From: Phoronis ovalis
Lineage: Eukaryota > Phoronida > Phoronidae
Direction: 5' to 3'
Length of the DNA stretch: 10,979 nucleotides
Assembly (NCBI GenBank): GCA_028565635.1
Contig: JAOXYB010057634.1
Span: forward strand, 1 to 10,979
The notes under the pieces are model-generated. The model did no database searches. It saw only the letters and a program-made list of their open reading frames with translations, and had not been told where the DNA came from. Both the position numbers and the translations under genes were made by a program. Position 1 is the stretch's first letter. The number at the start of each line of letters is the position of its first letter. Of this stretch, positions 1 to 6,325 are shown piece after piece.

Positions 1-1
1 A

Positions 2-91
2 GACGGTGCCCTGTGGTACACCGGAAGTTACAGGGCAGGGTTCAGACACTTTGCCATTAATGGCGACCCTCTGAATTGAGTATTGATTTAT
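2..91 (-). mobile_element. Non-LTR retrotransposon reverse transcriptase fragment (runs off the left edge)
   Basis: Read on the minus strand, this stretch gives 30 open codons that include VTSGVPQGTV, the hallmark block of LINE-type reverse transcriptases that precedes the catalytic FADD region. The preceding residues, QRVAINGKV, match the usual block just before it. A TAA stop lies immediately upstream at 92-94, and no further RT-like sequence is visible to the right, so this copy is either 5'-truncated or decayed there. The catalytic part would lie left of position 1. Family (Jockey, CR1, RTE and similar) cannot be decided from 30 residues. The same bases contain an 8-bp inverted repeat (TGCCCTGT 7-14 with ACAGGGCA 30-37), probably incidental to the coding sequence. 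Confidence 0.75.
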
Positions 92-208
92 TTACTAGCA
101 TATCCTTTAAGTTAATACATTTATGCAATTTATATTGTGCATTTTAATATTTACAAAACTGATCTTCATTAAAGTCTGCGATGATTACAAACATAACTAG
201 ATTGAGTA

Positions 209-225
209 GTGTCGCATGGCGACAC
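209..225. repeat. Perfect 7-bp inverted repeat (hairpin)
   Basis: GTGTCGC and GCGACAC are separated by only ATG, giving a perfect 7-bp stem with a 3-nt loop. It is GC-rich within AT-rich flank. It could be part of the repeat-like DNA around it; no function is assigned. Confidence 0.5.
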
Positions 226-494
226 CAAGTATGTAGTTAGGACTTCCAACACAAAGTTTTTGAAGTCACTTGAATTCAAGATGGCTGCCAAAGTTTCCAC
301 AATTTTCATCTCCTGGACCTAGCAAACACTTTGATCCAAGTTTCGTTAAAATTTGTCCAGTACTTTCCATGTTATCAAAGAATATGTTTTTGTGCTCTCT
401 CTCTTTTTTAAGTATTTAATAAAACAGGAAAGTTGGTAGTACTAGCTGAGACTTATAACTAGTTAGTTCGTTCGTTATGATATTCCCAGGTGGT

Positions 495-513
495 AGCACC
501 TTGATTTGGTGCT
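495..513. repeat. 6-bp inverted repeat
   Basis: AGCACC at 495-500 and GGTGCT at 508-513 are perfect reverse complements with a 7-nt spacer. It is short enough to arise by chance. Confidence 0.3.
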
Positions 514-726
514 GTCAGTGCCTCCTACTATAGAATCGTTCAGTGTGTAGTTATATTAGTTTGAGTATATTTTAAACAAGAAGTACGTTGAAACTCGTGA
601 ATATATGTCTTCCAATATTATTGTAGGAAGCCATAATTAACATATTACATATTGACATAAGTGCATGCAAGCATCTAACTTATTTAGTAAAACTTTACTG
701 TTACATGTACAAGTAGTTCTTTAAAT

Positions 727-732
727 TTTAAT
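727..732 (-). terminator. Possible polyadenylation signal (ATTAAA) of the K2P gene
   Basis: On the minus strand ATTAAA lies about 70 nt after the K2P stop codon, the nearest polyadenylation-like hexamer. ATTAAA is the commonest variant signal. The only minus-strand AATAAA in this flank is at 87-92, beside the retrotransposon fragment. AT-rich DNA makes chance hexamers common, so this is a guess at the 3' end. Confidence 0.25.
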
Positions 733-798
733 AAAACAGAGCCTGTAGTAGGTACACTGATTGGTGTATGTCTCTAGTATATTACTAACACCTGATCC

Positions 799-2765
799 TC
801 ATGTACTCATTGGAATTTCAAGACTAATCTTTTCCGGAATTACAGAGCCTGCACGCTTTTTCTTCTTCTCAGTCTTTGCTGCTACTGCCCTGTTATCTGT
901 AATACCTAAGATATGAGCCATATATTTTACTTTGTCCTTGACCTCTTCTTGCATTAAGTCCAAGCACATGGCTACTAGTGCTAATCCTAAGAACACGTAA
1001 AGCGTACACGAAACAAGTTTTTGCGTTACATCATAACCTCCTGCTTCCAAACCTGGTACTAAATCTCCAAGTCCTATCGTTGTTAAAGTGATAAAACAGA
1101 AATAGGAACCATCTATATATCCCCAATTTTCCCACAATGAAAATAGCATTGCACCTCCAAATATATAAAGTCCCATGACGACCAGACTTAATGATAACGG
1201 TACTGGCTTGGTTTTGTATAACCCTGCCCACTCTGATGATGTATATTTCACTAAGGTTTTCCTTTGCGGTATTTCAACTTTAATTACATTCATAGCGTGC
1301 TTAGCATTATTATTCATTGAATATATTGTTCTCCTTCTTGATCTTCTGAAAGGTAATGTCTTTCGACTTTTTAATTTATTCTTGCACCAAATGTTAGGAA
1401 GAGGTACTTCGGTTTGGTGAGCTATCAGCGGCAAATCTTGGCAATATTCGGTACAATTTATTGTAAATTTATTGTGTCTACTCATTGTTGTTGCACGCAG
1501 TTTCCTTTTTCTTGACTCTTTCAGTTGCATGCTATAATCACCATATGGTCTACCAATTGGGTAATTAGGTCCGTTTCCTGGCATGTCTCTACACAGCGCA
1601 CACTCAATCTCAAGTAAATCAAATGATGGTGCAGCACTATCTACGACATTGCTGTTTTTGTTTGTTGTATCCCAACTTTTGCGTTCACCATCAACTCTGG
1701 ATGTACTTTCGTGTTTCATTTTACTGATGCTTTCTTTGAGTCTATTTCTATTATCTCCTAACATAGCGCTATCAATTATTTCCTTAATCTTGTGGTTTGC
1801 AGACGAAACCTCGTTAAATGGTGTTCTACTGATCCTTTTGCTTGATAATTTGTTTTCATGGGATGTATCTTTTTTATTTGCGTTATTATTCAAATTGCCT
1901 TTTATTATTAAGTTGCACTGTGCACTCCCACGATTACTTATATTTGTAAGCAACGTTTCTCTTTTGACGTTATTGCTATTGTTTGTGCTACCAATTCCCA
2001 TCGATGTTTGGCTTTTAGTCGTAGTATCATTTTCGGTATATATACTTTCGTTGCTGGTGAGATTATTTTGTGACGTGTCACTGTTCTCATTGCTTTCGGA
2101 CGAAGTACTCTTAACCGATTCAGTCTCCTTTTCAAGAGACTTGGAACTTCCATCAGAGAGTGAGTGAATAGTACTTGTTTCTTCTGAAGATAAATCAGAC
2201 AATTCATCCCAGGACATAACTGCTTCTGAATCAATTGATGCCAGCGAGTTTCTATTCTTTTCTTTTTTCTTATTAATATTTCTTCCCGTTATCGATTTTG
2301 ACGTAACACTTTTAATTTTGTTTGGACTTTTAGGGATTACTGATGGTGACACTTCTAGACATTCCGATTCCCTTGACTGTACACTTTTTCCTTTGTTTTG
2401 GCTTTGGTAGGTTTTTGTCATCGCTTCTGGTGACACTTCTTGAGATGGAAAAAGGCCTTGATATTCTGCTGGAAGTGGTACATGAAGACCTGGCCTGTCC
2501 TTATATCGTGCGCTACTCTTATATAGTGCACTTTGATGCTTATCTTTTTCTAGTTCTTTTCTTGTCTTAGGTCGTCTTGGGTCGTACACTGTATCACACG
2601 GACAACATTTACCACAGCATAGCCTGTGGTAGCAATATCGAAATACATTAGCCATAAATGTTCCCATATTTGTAAGATACAGCAAAGCAATAGGTATGCC
2701 AACCACGGAATAAAATATAGTTACAGCTCTTCCAGACGAAGTAACTGGTGAAACATTTCCATATC
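799..2765 (-). CDS. K2P channel exon 2 (filter 1, M2, long loop, M3, P2, M4, C-tail)
   Basis: The acceptor TTGATTATTTCCGTAG|GA restores the split Gly codon, so the join reads TTIGYGN exactly. The reading frame upstream of the acceptor also happens to be open (to 2832) but is intron. The exon encodes 654 residues and ends with TGA at 801-799. About 470 of these form one uninterrupted cytoplasmic loop with a Ser/Thr/Glu/Asn-rich stretch (348-423) and basic clusters (584-589 and 627-645, the latter containing RRSRRRT). M3, pore 2 and M4 follow in the same exon. Confidence 0.93.
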
Positions 2766-4133
2766 CTACGGAAATAATCAAGCAGATTTCCCAAATGTTT
2801 GCTTTAAATGTTAAGAAGCGATCAGGTTTCACAGAGGTCGTTGTGATGGCTTTAGAAGTTATTTTGGTGGCGAAGAGTCAGTCGAGAGTAATAATTTCCT
2901 TTTTTGCATTTAAAGTGCGACATCTCTTGGTAACCATCCAGGGGTCTTTTAAATTTCAAGGGCATTTTTTTGATTTGCTTAAAATATTCAGAGTTAGACA
3001 GAAGTCATTATGATCATTATGATGACCACATTGGATATTCAGGTGTCACTAAAATGTCAGATTTTTACTTGGAAAGCGAGTTACAAGTTAAACTGTGATT
3101 TGAGGTGTTCAAATCATTTAATGGTCATATATGGGTCAATATGTAAACAGGGACATTCTTAAAATTGATAAACGGTCAGTTGGAGAAAATGCAAAAGTCA
3201 GTAAGGCCAGACCAAAAAGAAACCTTGTTTAACCGGCGCGACCGCTTCAAATTTCTTTTTTATTACTTGTATATTTTTAGTTTCTGTTTCACACCAAAAC
3301 AAACCGGACTGATTCGGATTTTAAGGGCTTTCGGCCGTTAGACACTTCTTATAAAATAAATAAAGGAACACTCGACCGAATCGGTTTTTAAAGGTTTTCG
3401 CCAGTTTAACAACTTATCTTTTTGGTGTGGCATAACATATTAATTTCAGCGAGTCTTCTTTTTTCTATTAACAGTCCATATAAAAAATTGTTCATGCATA
3501 TATTTCAGTTTGCATACTACACCAGAACCCAAAGCTATGCCAAATCAAAATTTCGGGTTACGATAAGATGTGCACTGACTGCCGCAGATCATTTTATCAC
3601 CTAACCTCACTCTATACAAAGTAGCTAACAATCTTACCTATCGTTGTCATAACAGTTAAACTGAAAAGTAAAGATCCGGCGAAAGTCCACTTTTGTTTCG
3701 ATATTTCTCCAGGCAAGTTTCCGTCCCATCCGTCGGATGCTAAATTATAAAGCTTTCTTTCAAAATCCCCTAACACAATGTTCACATCTGCTGTCCAGTT
3801 TGCTTTAGGTGTCTTCGGAGTTTGCACTTTCCATAATTCTTCTAAGGTAGTTTTCCTGAGTTTACTAGCATCTTGTTTTAATTTTTCCAAAACATCAAGC
3901 TCATGTTTTGCTTCCAATTCAACAAATATAAGTCCACCAGCGATCGTATATAAAATTACTAATATACATAAGCCTATAGTTGAGAAAAGAAACTGTGCAC
4001 ACATTTTAATATAATTCCAACATTTTGTTTTAATAGTTTGCTTCTTGGGAGAGTCATTTTCGTCACGTTTGTCGTCGTCGTCGTCCAATACAGCTACCAT
4101 ATACGGAGAGGCACCCTGTTTCCCGGGATTCAT
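799..4133 (-). CDS. Two-pore-domain (K2P) potassium channel, TWK/TRESK-like, two exons (join 799-2765, 3638-4133)
   Basis: The spliced product is about 820 residues and would form a potassium leak channel in the plasma membrane, working as a dimer. Order along the protein: cytoplasmic N-terminus with an Asp run (17-21); M1 about 48-72; extracellular cap 75-147 with one N-glycosylation sequon (NWT, 112); pore helix and first filter TTIGYGN (163-169); M2 about 178-211; a Cys cluster (215-222); a cytoplasmic loop of about 470 residues; M3 about 688-710; second filter TTIGLGD (727-733); M4 about 748-770; and a 50-residue basic tail. The M1-P1-M2-M3-P2-M4 order with two filters defines K2P. The long M2-M3 loop is a TRESK (KCNK18)-type trait and most other K2Ps have a short one, but orthology is not established. 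Most annotation schemes would call this TWiK or KCNK18-like. The cap contains no cysteine, unlike many K2Ps. The gene appears complete. Confidence 0.93.
2766..3637 (-). other. Single intron of the K2P gene (872 bp, phase 1)
   Basis: It has GTAAG at the 5' end and a TTATTTCCGTAG acceptor. The intron interrupts the Gly codon of the first filter. It contains a diverged direct repeat (3306-3352 and 3373-3417) and otherwise no coding signal that I can support; short open frames in it have no recognisable product. Confidence 0.88.
3306..3417. repeat. Diverged direct repeat of about 46 bp
   Basis: The copy at 3306-3352 (beginning GGACTGATTCGGATTTTAAG) and the copy at 3373-3417 (beginning CGACCGAATCGGTTTTTAAA) align along their length with scattered substitutions and a small gap, and both end in a CTT..AT block. 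About 20 bp of AT-rich sequence separates them. This looks like an old tandem duplication or part of a repetitive element inside the K2P intron. Confidence 0.45.
3638..4133 (-). CDS. K2P channel exon 1 (N-terminus, M1, cap, pore helix 1)
   Basis: The ATG at 4133-4131 is the first in-frame Met after an in-frame TGA seven codons upstream (4154-4152), and it has A at -3, so the start is well supported. The exon encodes 165 residues plus one base: hydrophobic M1 (FLFSTIGLCILVILYTIAGG), the charged extracellular cap and SLTVMTTI leading into the filter. It ends ATAG|GTAAG, a strong donor, in phase 1. Reading past the donor gives a stop after seven more codons. Confidence 0.93.
4071..4085. repeat. 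Trinucleotide (GTC)5 / (GAC)5 microsatellite in coding sequence
   Basis: Five perfect GTC units on the plus strand encode the Asp run at residues 17-21 of the K2P channel N-terminus. As a coding triplet repeat it may vary in length among individuals without breaking the frame. Confidence 0.8.
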
Positions 4134-4778
4134 GCTTGGAGCCGAGTCTGTTCACTTTGGTTGCTGTATTAATGCATGTAGGATTGTGATGGTGTTATTA
4201 GAACACAATAAGGATAATGTAGTTTGATGGAAGCCAGTCCTTGGTCGTGCAGGGTTTTGCACTAAATAAATAACCAAAGAAGTTGGCGAAGTCACACTAA
4301 ACGCGATAGTTCTTGTAGTTACACAAATTCAGCAAGAAGGTGGAAGGATGCATTTGCCTTCGCTTTCTTTAAAAAAGCTAATTATTTAATAACTAGTATA
4401 ACACAAAACATTTGTCACAGTTCGTTACGCATAAAGATTTCTACTATAATAAACTTTACTCATATGTCTTCCTTGTAGTGAACCTGGTCCTGTAATATTT
4501 CTGTTTTCAGTTTTTTTTTTAGCATCAACGGTTGTTGTGCCATTCCCGCTCTCTTGCTGTCAGATGTCATTGATGCGCTTTGTAATATCGTTGTGTAACG
4601 CTGAATACAACTTCTTTGCCGCAATATGACGCGAATCTTCACATGTTGTAAATTACATAAAACTGAAATTTCTGCATGGGTATCAGGTCTAATCGCCGGC
4701 CAAATCAGAAGATAGCGTGCTAAAGTGTAATGTTAGCGCTAATGCGTAACAAAAAATTAAGCACTGACACGCAGTTTC

Positions 4779-4794
4779 ATTTATACTATATATA
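4779..4794 (-). promoter_or_regulatory. TATA-like patch upstream of the K2P gene
   Basis: On the minus strand this reads TATATATAGTATAAAT, about 650 bp upstream of the K2P start codon. A TATA box here would imply a 5' UTR of about 600 nt or an unseen leader intron. AT-rich intergenic DNA produces such patches often, so this is a weak candidate. Confidence 0.15.
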
Positions 4795-4931
4795 AAGCAG
4801 AAGCACGACCGTTCCTTAAGGTACTGCACGAAGGTTTAATGAAAGCGTTAATGCAATACTAGCAAAATCAAATCACATGCATTGTTAAGTTATCGAAAAA
4901 TTTGTCATTTGCTGCGGTTTGTTTTTACCCG

Positions 4932-4966
4932 TTGTAAAGGCTTACCAGCACTCGTGCGCCTTACAA
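4932..4966. repeat. Imperfect inverted repeat (hairpin)
   Basis: TTGTAAAGGC (4932-4941) pairs with GCCTTACAA (4958-4966) with one bulged A, around a 16-nt loop containing GCACTCGTGC. TCGTGCG recurs just downstream near 4971. It may be a fragment of a miniature inverted-repeat element; no target-site duplication was identified. Confidence 0.35.
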
Positions 4967-5069
4967 AATATCGTGCGTTAATCAGTTTATAAATGTTCCA
5001 TATGCGTTTTATCTATCACAACATTAGCATTAAACACTGTTTTAAACTTCAGATGTCAACCCATTAAGT

Positions 5070-5160
5070 GCCAACATTTTTGAATCCGCCAACTTTTTTG
5101 ATACTGCCTACTTTTTTTGATACTGTCAACTTTTCTGATATTGCTAGTTTTTTGAGATCA
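5070..5160. repeat. Degenerate tandem repeat, five units of about 18 bp
   Basis: Five successive units start at 5070, 5088, 5106, 5125 and 5143. The best-preserved unit is GCCAACTTTTTTGATACT; others vary by substitutions or one extra T (18-19 bp each). The last unit is the most diverged. This is a small, decayed minisatellite in the intergenic region. Confidence 0.7.
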
Positions 5161-5454
5161 TATTATATCAAATATAAATAAAAGAAGGTTTGCAACTTCA
5201 AACTAAATGTTTCCAAGTGCAAAGATGTCCTATAGGTGACTTTTTTGCAACCACGTGAAAAGATTTTTAAATACCCTTGGTTTCTGCAGACTAGTAAAGC
5301 TTGTTCTAGTGACTTCTTAAAGGTTACAAACTTTTAATTTGAATAAGAACATTTACACTAAAAGTACTTTATAGGTAACTATAAAATAATATAGTAAAAT
5401 AGTATAGTAATAACTTCAGTCAAGGGCTATACGTTTACAACGCCGTGTTATAAT

Positions 5455-5470
5455 CCTCGAATGATCGAGG
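5455..5470. repeat. 6-bp perfect inverted repeat
   Basis: CCTCGA and TCGAGG flank a 4-nt loop ATGA. It is a short GC-rich hairpin in AT-rich sequence and could be chance. Confidence 0.3.
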
Positions 5471-5577
5471 GAAGGATGTAATAGAAGATAGACGGATAGT
5501 TACCCTCAAGTTACATGTGCCTCTGGTTCTGAAGTGAACCCTGACAGCTGGGGGTCTTATTTGTTCTAAAAATATTT

Positions 5578-6091
5578 TATTGACTTTACACAATTATATA
5601 CATGTACAATTTGTATGTATGTGTGAATAAAACCAATGCACACGTGTAATATAAAAAGATAATTATAAACATTATGCTATTTATACTTATAACACCTGGT
5701 TCGTTTTAAAATCTCAATCACAAGTCTGCCGGAGTTTCAGCCCGGCATATGATATAAACTTTTTAAAAACCATATGCTTTATTAAGATAGGACTCCCAAC
5801 AATTCAAGACGATTAAACACGTGTGCATATAACTGTAAAAAGGTAATGTAAATTTTGCTATATGAGGCTTGCTGTCCTACAAAGACGTGTATTTCAGAAG
5901 TAATAATTGAATCGACTTTCTTAGAGAAGCTTAGAACTATCTCACTTTCTTCCTGACGATATTTTTATATGCAGAATGCTACTTAAAGAATTTGCTTTGT
6001 AAAAACACACATTTGTTAAAGAATTTAAAGACGTAAAATAGTCGCCACATTGCATTCTTTGCTTTGCCATTTTCTTGTGACAATCGTATAT
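5578..6091 (-). other. 3' UTR and 3' flank of the sorting nexin gene
   Basis: AT-rich sequence immediately following the TAA at 6092, with no coding signal. It contains two minus-strand AATAAA hexamers (5778-5783, and 5576-5581 at its far edge) and a small hairpin with GCCGG/CCGGC arms near 5729-5746. Confidence 0.5.
5778..5783 (-). terminator. Candidate polyadenylation signal (AATAAA) of the sorting nexin gene
   Basis: A canonical AATAAA on the minus strand about 310 nt after the stop codon. A second lies at 5576-5581. Either could end the transcript; the nearer one is preferred only because of its position. Confidence 0.35.
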
Positions 6092-6325
6092 TTACTGGCC
6101 ATGAAATGGCGCACTTGCTGATCTCCCATCCTGATATGACGGAAATGAAGTTTGCCTAGCTAGCCGTGAATCAGTACCACTGACAATGTTCCTTGAACCA
6201 CTGTGGACGGTAATAGACGACGTAGAAGATGTAAGCGGAGACATTACTGCATACAGTTCACGAGATACCCATGCTGGCCAATTCTCAATGGAGAAACCAG
6301 TATTTCGGAGTCTGATATACAGTTC
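6092..6325 (-). CDS. Sorting nexin exon l (terminal exon, Ser-rich tail)
   Basis: Acceptor TTATTTTATAG|GAA opens ELYIRLRNTGFSIENWPAW and VSRELYAVM, which completes the C-terminal module. A Ser/Thr-rich, probably disordered tail follows, ending HGQ and TAA at 6094-6092. The terminal exon gives 77 residues. Confidence 0.85.
   Translation of the reverse strand, partial: ELYIRLRNTGFSIENWPAWVSRELYAVMSPLTSSTSSITVHSGSRNIVSGTDSRLARQTSFPSYQDGRSASAPFHGQ

Larger units (their letters stand above)
95..798. other. 3' flank of the K2P gene, repeat-like non-coding DNA
   Basis: About 700 bp with no coding signal on either strand. The first 100-150 bases after the K2P stop at 799 are the expected minus-strand 3' UTR. 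Farther left, roughly 240-400, the sequence reads like a decayed interspersed repeat (a segment containing AAGATGGCTGCC followed by a T-rich tail), but that is an impression and no second copy is present in the window. Small perfect inverted repeats occur at 209-225 and 495-513. Confidence 0.4.
4155..5577. other. Intergenic region, 5' flank of the K2P gene
   Basis: AT-rich DNA without a convincing gene on either strand. It should contain the 5' UTR and promoter of the K2P gene, and perhaps an upstream non-coding exon, which cannot be placed from sequence alone. It holds a hairpin at 4932-4966, a degenerate 18-bp tandem array at 5070-5160, a 6-bp inverted repeat at 5455-5470, and a TATA-like patch at 4779-4794. 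Short open frames here, such as 4460-4642 on the minus strand, look random in composition. Confidence 0.6.

Noticed and set aside
7-37. 8-bp inverted repeat as a regulatory hairpin
   Set aside because: It falls inside the reverse transcriptase codons and is explained by coding sequence.
415-740. Direct repeat TTTAATAAAACAG at 415-427 and 727-739
   Set aside because: It is only 13 bp and almost all A and T, so chance recurrence in AT-rich flank is likely.
1583-2167. Plus-strand open frame of 194 codons, Leu/Ser-rich and hydrophobic
   Set aside because: It is the antisense of the Ser/Asn/Thr-rich loop of the K2P channel; such codons read as Leu and other hydrophobic residues on the other strand. 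No start context or domain supports it.
799-2765. Possibility that the K2P gene is an intronless retrocopy
   Set aside because: The ancient filter-splitting intron is present with good splice sites, and the frame is intact throughout.
2766-2832. Upstream extension of the K2P exon 2 frame, with an ATG at 2832
   Set aside because: A product starting there would lack M1 and half of pore 1. The acceptor at 2765 joins to exon 1 to rebuild TTIGYGN exactly.
2795-3013. Plus-strand open frame of 72 codons at the K2P intron edge
   Set aside because: It lies in the intron opposite the K2P gene and no recognisable domain or motif supports it.
4074-4082. DDDDK, an enterokinase-type site, in the K2P N-terminus
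   Set aside because: It results from a GAC triplet repeat in a cytoplasmic segment, so a functional protease site is not expected.
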